Assembly (NCBI GenBank): GCA_041398785.1
Contig: JAWKUA010000008.1
Location: forward strand, 230,068-294,067
Direction of reading: 5' to 3'
DNA: 64,000 bases
Source of the DNA: Planctomycetaceae bacterium
Lineage (GTDB): Bacteria; Planctomycetota; Planctomycetia; Planctomycetales; Planctomycetaceae
The translations under genes were made by a program, and so were the position numbers. Shown here piece after piece: positions 26,439 to 34,626 of the stretch. Position 1 is the first letter of the stretch. Each line of letters starts with the position of its first letter. The notes under the pieces are model-generated. The model had not been told where the DNA came from and ran no database searches. It was given only the letters and a program-made list of their open reading frames with translations.

Positions 26439-29303
26439 ATGAAACATGCCTTTCTGACATTACTGACCGCGCTCATCGCCGCGGTGCCGGCTGACCTGCG
26501 GGCGGCTGATGAACGGATCGAGTTCTTCGAGAAGAAGATTCGGCCGGTGCTCGTGAAACACTGCTACTCCTGCCACGCCGCCGACGCGGAAAACATTCGC
26601 GGCGGATTGCTGCTGGATTCGAAAGCCGGATGGCAGGCCGGCGGCGAAAGCGGTCCGGCAATCGTTCCGGGCAATCCGGATGAAGGTCTGCTTCTGGAAG
26701 CTCTTCGCCACGAATCCTTCGAAATGCCCCCGGACCGAAAACTCCCGGATGACGTGATTGCGGACTTCGAACGCTGGATCAAAGACGGGGCTGTCGATCC
26801 GCGCACCGACGGAGTGGCGCTTGAGCGCGGAACGATCGATCTGGCTGCCGGTCGCAGCTTCTGGAGCTTTCGAGCGCTGGAACGGCCGGCGATTCCTTCG
26901 TCCGGTCAGTCCTGGGCCAGGACAGATATCGACCGCTTCGTCGCCGAACACGATTCCCGGCAAGGCGTTTCTCCGGTCGGCGACGCTTCCGCTGAAGAAG
27001 TCGCGCGTCGGATGTATTTCGTTCTCATCGGACTGCCGCCGACTCCCGACGATTTGGATGTTTTCCGCGCCGACTGGGATCAGAACCCGGACGCCGCAGT
27101 TTCGAATCTGGCCGACGAATTGCTGGCGTCACCGCGGTTTGGCGAACGCTGGGGACGGCACTGGCTGGATGTCGTTCGCTTCGCCGAATCCAGCGGCGGC
27201 GGCCGCAGCCTGATGTTTCCTGATGCCTGGCGGTTTCGCGACTACGTGATCGCTTCCTTCAACGACGATAAACCGTTCGATCAGTTCGTTCGCGAACACA
27301 TCGCCGGAGACCTGCTGCCCTGGGAGACTCCCGAACAGCACGACGCACAGGTTACGGGAGTCGGCTATCTGACGCTCGGCCCGACCAACTACGAAATGCA
27401 GGACAAGGAACTTCTGCGGATGGAAGTCGTCGACGAGCAGATCGACACGCTGGGCCGCACGTTTCTTGGCATGACACTGGGATGTGCCCGCTGCCATGAC
27501 CACAAGTTCGATCCGGTGCCGATGACGGACTATTACGCTCTGGCCGGAATCTTTCGAAGCACGAAGACTCTGGTTCCCGGTAATGTCAGCGGATATGTGA
27601 CCACAAGTCTGAAATCCGGCGTTGACGCCGAAGAACAAGCCGAATGGCAGCGCAGAGAAGCGGACCTGCTGGCTCGGATAAAAGCGTTGAAGGAGCAGGT
27701 CACGTCGCCCGACTTGGCAAAGACGGCCGGCATTGATCCGGCATCGCTTCCGGGAATTGTGGTCGATGACGCGTTCGCGAAGTTCACCGGCCAGTGGACC
27801 GATTCGACTCACTCGCCGCCGTACGTCGGCGAAGGTTATCGCCACGACGGCAACGATAAGTCGGGCAAGTCAGTTCGCTTCGAAGTGATGCTGCCGGAAA
27901 GCGGACGCTATCGAGTCCACCTTGCTCACAACGCCTCAGCCAGTCGATGTTCGTCTCTGCCCGTTCACGTGGAACATGCGGGCGGAACTGCGGTGGCGAC
28001 AATCGATCAGCGAAAAACGACCGAACCGGACGGCGTGTTCTCGTTTGTCGGCGAGTACCAGTTTGAAGCGGGTGATGCCGCCGTAATCTCGATCAACGCG
28101 GAGGAATCGTCGGCCGGATACATCATCGTCGACGCTGTGCAATTTCTTCCGGTCAGCGACGACGCACCGCTGGCCGATCGAGTCACCGCCGAAGAAGAAA
28201 AACAACAGGCGGCGCTTCGTTCGGAACTGGCAAAACAGGAAGAGAAGCTGAAGAAGCACGTAGCTGCGAAACCGAAGATTCCGCAGTCAATGGCGGTCAT
28301 CGACGAAGCGGTACCGGGCGACTGGCACCTGCACATTCGCGGCGGAATTCGAAATCTGGGACCGCTGGTGCCTCGAGGATTCGTGTCCGTGGCGAGTCCG
28401 CAGTTGGACGAATCGGGGGCAGCAGTGCCGGCTTCCATTCCAGCCAATCAAAGCGGACGACGAGAGCTGGCAGCCTGGGTCGCGTCACCGGACAACCCGC
28501 TGACGTCGCGAGTCTTCGTCAATCGTGTCTGGCAATATCTGATCGGCGAAGGTCTTGTTCGTACGCCGGATAATTTTGGCGCGACGGGTCGTCCACCGAC
28601 ACATCCGGAGTTGCTCGATCACCTGGCGACGACGTTTGTTGACGATGACCACTGGTCGGTGAAGAAGCTGATTCGGCGGATTGTGACGTCGCGCGTGTTT
28701 CGCCTGTCGTCAACGGCGCCTGCTGACCTGGTGCAGGCCGATCCCGAGAATCTGCACCTGACCAGAGCGTTCCGGCGACGCCTGGACGCCGAAGCATTGC
28801 GTGACGCGATCCTGCACGTCAGCGGCCAGCTTGATCTGTCGACAAAGGGCGGTCTGACAATCGGCAGGATTTCGACGTACGACAACGGTTATGAGCATGA
28901 CATGTACTCAAAGAGCATTCGCAGCGTCTACGTTCCGTTCTTTCGCAATTCGATGCTGGAAACGTTTGAGGTCTTTGACATCGCCAATCCAAACCTCGTC
29001 ACCGGTCGCCGAACGTCCAGTACGCTGCCGTCGCAGGCTTTGTATCTGTTGAACAGCCCCTTCGTTCTGACACAGTCCGAACTTGCGGCCAGGCATTTTC
29101 TGGCCACTCAGTCCGCCGACACCGCGGCGCTGGATGTTATGATCGAAGCGGCATACCGGCGAACACTTGGCCGGCGTCCGTCAGAGCTGGAACGCCGTAC
29201 GATGGCAGAGTTCTTTGCTGAAAGGGATGCGGCTGCGACGGACGGCTGGACGGCCGTGTTTCAGTCGCTGTTCGCGTCTGTGGATTTTCGGTACCTGGAT
29301 TGA
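26439..29303 (+). CDS. Planctomycete cytochrome C (PSCyt1)/DUF1549/DUF1553 protein with carbohydrate-binding-like insert
   Basis: An exported multidomain protein of 954 residues. After the signal peptide (MKHAFLTLLTALIAAVPADLRA) comes a heme-binding planctomycete cytochrome domain with CYSCH at 42-46 and MPPDRKLPDD as the probable Met ligand region. DUF1549 follows, including GCARCHDHKFDP. A beta-rich golvesin/xanthan-lyase-like module (about 430-580, PYVGEGYRHDG ... YIIVDAVQFLP) and a coiled helix are next. DUF1553 ends the protein (RVWQYLIGEGLVRTPDNFG). It overlaps or abuts the DUF1501 gene downstream, the standard pair. Such pairs are thought to act on polysaccharides or in periplasmic electron transfer, but the reaction is unproven. 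ATG 26439 has GGAG upstream. Confidence 0.92.
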   Translation: MKHAFLTLLTALIAAVPADLRAADERIEFFEKKIRPVLVKHCYSCHAADAENIRGGLLLDSKAGWQAGGESGPAIVPGNPDEGLLLEALRHESFEMPPDRKLPDDVIADFERWIKDGAVDPRTDGVALERGTIDLAAGRSFWSFRALERPAIPSSGQSWARTDIDRFVAEHDSRQGVSPVGDASAEEVARRMYFVLIGLPPTPDDLDVFRADWDQNPDAAVSNLADELLASPRFGERWGRHWLDVVRFAESSGGGRSLMFPDAWRFRDYVIASFNDDKPFDQFVREHIAGDLLPWETPEQHDAQVTGVGYLTLGPTNYEMQDKELLRMEVVDEQIDTLGRTFLGMTLGCARCHDHKFDPVPMTDYYALAGIFRSTKTLVPGNVSGYVTTSLKSGVDAEEQAEWQRREADLLARIKALKEQVTSPDLAKTAGIDPASLPGIVVDDAFAKFTGQWTDSTHSPPYVGEGYRHDGNDKSGKSVRFEVMLPESGRYRVHLAHNASASRCSSLPVHVEHAGGTAVATIDQRKTTEPDGVFSFVGEYQFEAGDAAVISINAEESSAGYIIVDAVQFLPVSDDAPLADRVTAEEEKQQAALRSELAKQEEKLKKHVAAKPKIPQSMAVIDEAVPGDWHLHIRGGIRNLGPLVPRGFVSVASPQLDESGAAVPASIPANQSGRRELAAWVASPDNPLTSRVFVNRVWQYLIGEGLVRTPDNFGATGRPPTHPELLDHLATTFVDDDHWSVKKLIRRIVTSRVFRLSSTAPADLVQADPENLHLTRAFRRRLDAEALRDAILHVSGQLDLSTKGGLTIGRISTYDNGYEHDMYSKSIRSVYVPFFRNSMLETFEVFDIANPNLVTGRRTSSTLPSQALYLLNSPFVLTQSELAARHFLATQSADTAALDVMIEAAYRRTLGRRPSELERRTMAEFFAERDAAATDGWTAVFQSLFASVDFRYLD

Positions 29304-29305
29304 CC

Positions 29306-30739
29306 ATGCAGACAACTTCAACAACACGCCGTGAGATTCTTCGGCAGGCTGCCTGCGGATTCGGTTCTGTTGCGCTGGCGTCGATGCTGGCGGATTCGTC
29401 CGCGCGGGCCGGTCAGGCAAATGACACCGAATCGCTCGTTCAAAAGCAGCCGATGTTTCCTGCGCGAGCGAAGCGGATGATCTTCATCTTCATGCAGGGC
29501 GGGCCCAGCCACGTCGACACCTTCGACCTGAAGTCGGAACTGATTCGGCGCGACGGTACGGGCATCGACTTCACGGGTGTCCGTTTCGGCACGTTCGGCG
29601 AGGTCAGTCAGCGAACGCTGATGAAACCGCTTTGGAAATTTCGACAACACGGCGAATGCGGACAGCAGGTGTCGGAGCTGTTTCCTCACATTGCCCGGCA
29701 CGTCGACGATCTCTGCTTTCTGAAGGGAATGCACACGGACGGCGTTGCTCACGGGCCGGCAACACTGTTCATGCACACTGGTGCCGTCAATCTTGTGCGA
29801 CCGTCGCTGGGTTCGTGGCTGATGTACGGGCTGGGTACCGAAAATCAAAGCCTGCCGGGATTCGTTCAGTTGCAGCCGTCCGACACGAAAGGCGGGCCGC
29901 GCAACTACTCCAACGCCTTCCTGCCAGCCGTGTATCAGGGAACGGCGATCGGGCGCGCATACCGTTCGGTCGATGAAATGACGATTGCTCACATCCGGAA
30001 TGCAAAGCTCAGCCATGAGCAGACTCGGCAGCGGTTCGAGCTTACGCAGCGGATCAATCAAGCTCAATTGAAGCGCCGTGACGAACACGACAGTCGTCTT
30101 GAAGCCGTGATTCGAAGTTACGAACTGGCATGGCGCATGCAGGCCGACGCACCGCGGGTGCTGGATCTGAATCAGGAAACTGCGGCGACTCAGAAGATGT
30201 ACGGTATCGGTGAACAGCCGACGGATGAATTCGGCAAACAGTGTCTGATGGCTCGCCGTCTGTCGGAGGCAGGAGTCCGGTTCGTCCAGGTCAACTACGC
30301 TGACGAATCGCCGAATCCGCGCTGGGATCAGCATTCCAACATGCCGGCTCACATGGATCATGCCCGCGCGACGGACAAACCCGTCGCAGGTCTGCTGTCC
30401 GACCTGAAACAGCGCGGCCTGCTGGAAGACACGCTGGTCTGGTGGGGAGGAGAGTTTGGACGAACGCCATTTTCACAAAGCGGCGACGGTCGTGACCACA
30501 ATCCTCGCGGTTTCACGGTGTTCCTTGCCGGCGCGGGAGTCAAGCCTGGATTCGCCTACGGCAACACGGACGAAATCGGCCATCTTGCCGTCGAAGGCAA
30601 GGTTCACATGCATGACCTGCACGCCACGATTCTGCACCTGCTGGGAATCGATCACGAACGCCTGACCTACCGTCATGCGGGACGTGACTTCCGGCTGACG
30701 GATCTGTACGGCCGGGTGATTACAGACATTTTCGCGTAA
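29306..30739 (+). CDS. DUF1501 family protein, Tat-exported
   Basis: A 477-residue AlkP-like-fold protein of family DUF1501, partner of the PSCyt1/DUF1549/DUF1553 gene just upstream (the stop codon ends two bases before this ATG). The twin-arginine leader is TTRREILRQAACGFGSVALASML. FMQGGPSHVDTFD is the first metal-site region, and LVWWGGEFGRTPFSQSGDGRDHNP and HMHDLHATILHLLGI are later sulfatase-like signatures. The fold is related to sulfatases and phosphatases, but the activity is not established. The Tat signal implies folding, and perhaps metal loading, in the cytoplasm before export. Confidence 0.93.
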   Translation: MQTTSTTRREILRQAACGFGSVALASMLADSSARAGQANDTESLVQKQPMFPARAKRMIFIFMQGGPSHVDTFDLKSELIRRDGTGIDFTGVRFGTFGEVSQRTLMKPLWKFRQHGECGQQVSELFPHIARHVDDLCFLKGMHTDGVAHGPATLFMHTGAVNLVRPSLGSWLMYGLGTENQSLPGFVQLQPSDTKGGPRNYSNAFLPAVYQGTAIGRAYRSVDEMTIAHIRNAKLSHEQTRQRFELTQRINQAQLKRRDEHDSRLEAVIRSYELAWRMQADAPRVLDLNQETAATQKMYGIGEQPTDEFGKQCLMARRLSEAGVRFVQVNYADESPNPRWDQHSNMPAHMDHARATDKPVAGLLSDLKQRGLLEDTLVWWGGEFGRTPFSQSGDGRDHNPRGFTVFLAGAGVKPGFAYGNTDEIGHLAVEGKVHMHDLHATILHLLGIDHERLTYRHAGRDFRLTDLYGRVITDIFA

Positions 30740-30793
30740 CAGCATTCGTGCTGCCCGGCGCGGGTCACCCGAAAACCGGCGCAGACGTTTCGC

Positions 30794-31708
30794 TCAGGTG
30801 TCGCGCTGGCGGAGGCGTTCCTGCAATTGCTGCAACAGAGCCGTAAGTTCAGCGACTGAATGGCTCGTCAGCTCCGGTGTCTCGCTTGCGCTTTCACCAA
30901 GCAACTGCTGAAGTAGCTGTATCTTACCCGCGAGCATTCCCTGCTCGATTCCCTCGCGACGCCCCTGTTGGATGCCCTGTTCGAGGCCTTCGCTGCGGGC
31001 GCCCAGCAGTCGGGCTTCTTCGTCCAGCAGGAATTTCTGCCGGGCGTCGTAGTACTGACGTTCTTCCGGAGTTCGCGAGATCATCTGTAGCACTCCCAGC
31101 GCCTCTTCGAATATCGGATCACCCAGAAGCGCCAGTAGCTCGGTCGGGTCCGCGAATTCGGCGTTCATCAAAAAGTATAGCCACTTTTCGAGTCCCGAAC
31201 ACTGCGCGATTTCGGTGCCTGGCATGAGAAACTTCGGTAGTTCCAGAGTGTGAAACTGCAGGCCGTCCGTGAACACCAGGTCGGCCTGATCGCATCTCAG
31301 ACGAAAGCTCAGGTGGTACGCGCCCACCTGTCTCCACATAACGCGGTTCAGCACGCAGATACTGATCGCCGGATTCAGGCCGTGATAATGATCGCCTTCG
31401 CGGAACTGCCTCACATAGTTCTGGCAGTTGTAGAATGTCAGCCGCTGGGCCATGCCGGCGGGCAAAGTCGTCTGCATTTCAATGTTGAAGATGCGGCCGC
31501 TGCTGTCCCGGGCCAGTACGTCCAGCACAACAAGCTTGTCGTCAGCGCGATCCCTGCCCTGTACCGGATTCAGAATTTCCACCTGTGTGATCGGAGCGGG
31601 AAGCCGCAGCACAGCGTTCAGGAAGTGGATCGTGATTGCAGGATGCTCGGGACTTCCAAACGTGACCTTGAACGCAAAGTCCACCTTCGGATCGATGCCG
31701 ATTCTCAT
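30794..31708 (-). CDS. Rpn family PD-(D/E)XK nuclease/putative transposase
   Basis: A 304-residue protein of the Rpn/PDDEXK_2 family, related to recombination-promoting nucleases. The N-terminus (DPKVDFAFKVTFGSPEHPAITIHFLNAVL) is the family signature. The catalytic core is VLDVLARDSSGRIFNIEMQ, with the D and ExQ of the PD-(D/E)XK fold. The C-terminus has a run of Gly/Gln-rich helical repeats (SEGLEQGIQQGRREGIEQGM), as usual for these proteins. Members are often present in many copies per genome and are mobile. No flanking inverted repeats were seen here, so it may be a fixed copy. The 55 bases before it hold only the end of the DUF1501 gene region. Confidence 0.92.
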   Translation of the reverse strand: MRIGIDPKVDFAFKVTFGSPEHPAITIHFLNAVLRLPAPITQVEILNPVQGRDRADDKLVVLDVLARDSSGRIFNIEMQTTLPAGMAQRLTFYNCQNYVRQFREGDHYHGLNPAISICVLNRVMWRQVGAYHLSFRLRCDQADLVFTDGLQFHTLELPKFLMPGTEIAQCSGLEKWLYFLMNAEFADPTELLALLGDPIFEEALGVLQMISRTPEERQYYDARQKFLLDEEARLLGARSEGLEQGIQQGRREGIEQGMLAGKIQLLQQLLGESASETPELTSHSVAELTALLQQLQERLRQRDT

Positions 31709-31729
31709 GCGACCGACCCCGTTCGGCGC

Positions 31730-32479
31730 CTATGATGACTTGCCGCAGTCGGCCGTGAAGCGTTGTCTCATGCCGCGGCGGGCAAGTTCCTGATTCAGGA
31801 TTTCGCGGTAGTGAGCAAGACGAAGCTCCGCGTCGTCGAGTGAGCCGCCGAACGACCGATGCTCATCAAGGTACACAAGCGGAACCGGAAATTCCGTGAT
31901 CCGCCAGCCAAGGTCGGCGGCCTGAACCCACAACTGCAGCGGCATGGCGTAACCGGGGTCTGTAATGTCCAGATCCGGCAGTGAGGAAACGCGGTACGCC
32001 TTAAAGCCGCAAAACGCGTCCGTAATTGAAAGGCCCAGCTCCTGATTCAGACACGCCGTGATCTGCATGTTGATGCGGCGGCGGTCGGCTGGAGCCACGC
32101 TGTTGTCGTCGAACTGCTTCAGATAGCGTGATCCGGAAACCAGGTCGAACATCCCGTCGCGGGATTCCAGTTCCGCCGCCACGTCACGAATCAGTTGAGG
32201 CTGATGCTGCCCGTCACAGTCAATCGTCACCAGCACGTCGTAGCCACAGCGGACGGCATGATCGAAGGCGGACTTCAGGGCCGATCCGTAGCCCCGATTT
32301 GTCGGATGGCTGACAATCTGCACATCGGGAAACTCGCCCAGAATCGCTTCTGTTCCGTCCGTTGACCCGTCATTGACGACCAGCACGTCATCAGCGTGTT
32401 CTGCAACGTGGCGAAGAACGTCGCGAACGTGAGCGGCCTCGTTGTACACTGGCAGGGCAGTCAGGATTCGGGTTTTCAT
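31730..32479 (-). CDS. Family 2 glycosyltransferase (dolichol/polyprenyl-phosphate mannosyltransferase-like)
   Basis: A 249-residue GT-A enzyme. LTALPVYNEAAHVRDVL and VVNDGSTDGT bind the nucleotide-sugar, and TIDCDGQHQP holds the metal-binding acidic residues. GSRYL and NMQITACLNQELGLSITDAFCGFKAY match the DPM1/polyprenyl-phosphate glycosyltransferase pattern. There is no membrane helix at the C-terminus. It probably charges a lipid carrier with a hexose at the inner membrane. It ends 21 bases before the Rpn gene on the same strand and diverges from the prepilin peptidase. No other glycan gene is adjacent. Confidence 0.92.
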   Translation of the reverse strand: MKTRILTALPVYNEAAHVRDVLRHVAEHADDVLVVNDGSTDGTEAILGEFPDVQIVSHPTNRGYGSALKSAFDHAVRCGYDVLVTIDCDGQHQPQLIRDVAAELESRDGMFDLVSGSRYLKQFDDNSVAPADRRRINMQITACLNQELGLSITDAFCGFKAYRVSSLPDLDITDPGYAMPLQLWVQAADLGWRITEFPVPLVYLDEHRSFGGSLDDAELRLAHYREILNQELARRGMRQRFTADCGKSS

Positions 32480-32598
32480 GGTGCCATTCTAAGAGTGGGA
32501 TAAAGTGAGTCAATCAGCGGCATGAGTCGCGACGGGACTGCCTTCGCGGTATAAGCCTCGCTCGCATCCCTGGAAATCTGAACCCCCGGACTCCCGCC

Positions 32599-33894
32599 TT
32601 GCACTGCCCGGTTCTCGACCATCTGCAACGAAGTGCCGCCCGCGGCCTTTCAGCCGGACTGATCATGCTGTCGGTGTTTGCTTTTGCCTTCGAAGCCGGG
32701 GCTGACGTCCTCGCGCCTGACGACGCTTCCGCCAGCGACGCGATTTCACCGCACCGGCCTTACAGTGATTCCGGTCCGTCGGTGCATTTCTTCGACGACC
32801 AGAGTTTTCATTTTCACGAGCCGTCTCCGCTTCAGAAATTCTCGCTTGCCCTGACATCGATTTTTGCGGCAACCTGGGTGTTTATCCTGGGAACCTGTAT
32901 TGGCAGCTTTCTGAATGTGGTGATCTATCGGATGCCGGCCGGACTGGCTCTCGGGAAACCAAAATCGCGCTGTCCGGGCTGTGAGACCCCGCTGGCGGCT
33001 CGCGACAATATCCCCGTGCTCGGCTGGCTGCTGCTGAAGGGACGCTGCCGGTACTGCGGCATGAGAATCTCGCCTCGTTATCCGATCATCGAAGCGACTG
33101 TGGGCTTCATATTTCTGGGACTGCTGTTCGTGGAAATCGCAAGCGGAGGCGGCAATCTTCCGGTCAGGCCCGTGAGTGTTATCCACGGCAATCCCATCGA
33201 CCAGATCCTGATGTCCGGCCAATGGGACCTGGCGGGCATCTATCTGTTTCATTGCAGCTGGCTGACGCTGGTTCTTGCGACGGTCATGATTGGCTATGAC
33301 GGCCATCACCCTCCCCGTCGTTTGCTGGTGTTCGGAATTGCGCTGGCAATCGTTGCCGGAACCGTGTGGCCGGAGATCCGTCCGGTCGGCGCGATTGAAC
33401 CGCGGCCTGAGTGGTTGAGCGAAGCCTATTGGGGACTGCGCTGGAGTCCGCCGATCGGCTATTCGCGCGACGTGTTTACGACCGGGTTCGGACTTTCCGG
33501 CCTCGTCGATGGTTTGGCTGGCCTGGCCATCGGCATCGCCGTGGTGGCATTGGCGAAGATTGCTCGCCGAAGATTCATGGCTGACGCGCCGCGGTACACC
33601 GCAACCGGACATGTGATCGTACTGGCCGGTGCGTTTCTCGGGTGGCAGGCAGTCGTCAGTCTCGTGTTGCTGTGCCTGCCGCTGCTGACTGCGACGGAGC
33701 TGGTTCGATCAGATCGTCTGTCGCGACAGATGCTGCCGCTGCTGTTTGTTGTCACCGCGGCGTTCCTCGTGAGCTGGCGGTGGCTTGATGCTTCGCAATG
33801 GCTGACCGGGCGAGCACCCCGGTCGCCGGCGGCGTCACAGACTTTTGTCAGCACTGAGGTGACTTTCAGAGTGACGAATTCCCGCCGCGCATGA
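32599..33894 (+). CDS. Type IV prepilin peptidase-like membrane protein (A24) with an atypical second active-site motif
   Basis: A 431-residue polytopic protein of the prepilin peptidase/N-methyltransferase family. GTCIGSFLNVVIYRMP and the zinc-type cysteines CPGC ... CRYC (residues about 125-155) form the methyltransferase domain, and YPIIEATVGFIF follows. The first catalytic Asp is in MIGYDGHHPPRRL. Where GxGDxKL is expected the sequence reads ATGHVIVLAGAFLGWQ, so the second Asp appears to be His. An N-terminal extension contains a signal-like segment (GLIMLSVFAFAFEAGADV). TTG 32599 or ATG 32665 may be the start. It may be inactive, use another Asp, or act on different substrates. A terminator follows directly. 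Confidence 0.85.
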   Translation: MHCPVLDHLQRSAARGLSAGLIMLSVFAFAFEAGADVLAPDDASASDAISPHRPYSDSGPSVHFFDDQSFHFHEPSPLQKFSLALTSIFAATWVFILGTCIGSFLNVVIYRMPAGLALGKPKSRCPGCETPLAARDNIPVLGWLLLKGRCRYCGMRISPRYPIIEATVGFIFLGLLFVEIASGGGNLPVRPVSVIHGNPIDQILMSGQWDLAGIYLFHCSWLTLVLATVMIGYDGHHPPRRLLVFGIALAIVAGTVWPEIRPVGAIEPRPEWLSEAYWGLRWSPPIGYSRDVFTTGFGLSGLVDGLAGLAIGIAVVALAKIARRRFMADAPRYTATGHVIVLAGAFLGWQAVVSLVLLCLPLLTATELVRSDRLSRQMLPLLFVVTAAFLVSWRWLDASQWLTGRAPRSPAASQTFVSTEVTFRVTNSRRA

Positions 33895-33935
33895 AAAAAG
33901 GCCGATCGGATTCGCGGGAACCCGATGGCCTTTTT
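33895..33935. terminator. Bidirectional rho-independent terminator
   Basis: Starting right after the prepilin peptidase stop, AAAAAGGCC (33895-33903) and ATCGG pair with CCGAT and GGCCTTTTT (33927-33935) with one bulged G, around a 12-base loop. The A-run on one side and T-run on the other let it work on both strands. On the minus strand it would end a transcript through the stem-loop array next to it. Confidence 0.85.
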
Positions 33936-33949
33936 CATTCGCCGAGGCG

Positions 33950-34113
33950 TCCGAGTCTCTCAGGCTCGGAGCCCCCCATGGGAGCGTGATTCGTTTCTCA
34001 GGCGAATCAGCAAGTCTCTCTCTTTCAGGGCTGTCGCAGTTCGACAGCAGGGCTGCTTTCTCAAGGCAGCCACAGGCTCGGGATCTCACTCCGAGCCGGT
34101 CTCTCTCTCGACT
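33950..34113. ncRNA. Candidate structured RNA: tandem stem-loops with a shared TCTCA loop
   Basis: Perfect short stems follow one another: 33950-33970 (6 bp), 33987-34009 (7 bp), 34030-34048 (7 bp, five-base loop), 34051-34071 (6 bp), 34075-34097 (7 bp) and a weak one at 34098-34113. Four of them have nine-base loops: TCTCTCAGG, TTTCTCAGG, TTTCTCAAG and GATCTCACT. The stems differ in sequence while TCTCA is kept at the same loop position. Unpaired linkers also contain TCTCTC runs. No known RNA family (tmRNA, RNase P, SRP, 6S) matches. On the plus strand a T7 run with a small hairpin at 34259-34282 could end it; on the minus strand the terminator at 33895-33935 could, and the loops would then read TGAGA. 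The strand is undecided. Confidence 0.55.
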
Positions 34114-34378
34114 CCAACAATCAGCAATGTCGATGCCAATCGTGGAAGAAATTCCTACAGTTGCCTGTTCTGTCAGCGAATCGTCCGCAAATTCCCGGAA
34201 AAAAGCTGTGAATCGTGCTCGCGGAACGGGCTCCGTCCTTCCAGCTTCATCACTGAGACGTGCTCGCACGCTGAGTTTTTTTGCAATTCCTACAACGTCA
34301 GATGGCTGAAATTGTTACAAATTCCAGTCCGCTTTCCGTCCGCCACCGCATCCGAACGCCATCACCGAGACGAACGTC
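34114..34378. other. Intergenic region between stem-loop array and Trm112-like gene
   Basis: About 265 bases without a supported gene. It contains the small hairpin CGTGCTCGCACG (34259-34270) followed by CTGAG and seven T (34276-34282), a weak plus-strand terminator candidate. The sequence just after it is less GC-rich and may hold the promoter for the Trm112-like gene. Confidence 0.45.
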
Positions 34379-34624
34379 ATGGCCTTTGACTTCGAGAGAA
34401 TAAGAAGCATCCTCGCCTGTCCAAAATGCCGCAGCGATCTGGTTTTCGAGGACAGTGCTCTCGTCTGCACAAATCCTTCGGAACGGCTGAAATACCCGAT
34501 CCTGAATGACATTCCGCGGCTGCTGGCGGATGAAGCCGAAGAACTGTCCGCCGTCGACTGGTCCGCCGTGATGCGGCGACACAACCGAAGCACCGATACG
34601 GGTGAACTTCTGCAGGAGTCCTGA
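34379..34624 (+). CDS. Trm112-like small zinc protein
   Basis: An 81-residue protein of the Trm112p/UPF0434 family. ILACPKCRSDLVF supplies a CxxC knuckle, and LVCTNPSERLKYPILNDIPRLLADEAEEL is the typical second half; one of the usual four Cys (partner of Cys in LVC) appears to be replaced. In eukaryotes and archaea Trm112 is the obligate partner of several class I methyltransferases. Here a methyltransferase starts two bases after the stop, so an activator role is attractive but unproven for bacterial members. ATG 34379 is the natural start. Confidence 0.88.
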   Translation: MAFDFERIRSILACPKCRSDLVFEDSALVCTNPSERLKYPILNDIPRLLADEAEELSAVDWSAVMRRHNRSTDTGELLQES

Positions 34625-34626
34625 CG

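Noticed and set aside
30794..31708. Insertion sequence around the Rpn gene
   Set aside because: No terminal inverted repeats or target duplications were found at its borders.
33925..34389. Open frames on both strands through the stem-loop array
   Set aside because: The sequences are rich in Ser/Arg from the hairpin bases, lack a ribosome-binding site and look unlike any protein; the array explains the openness.
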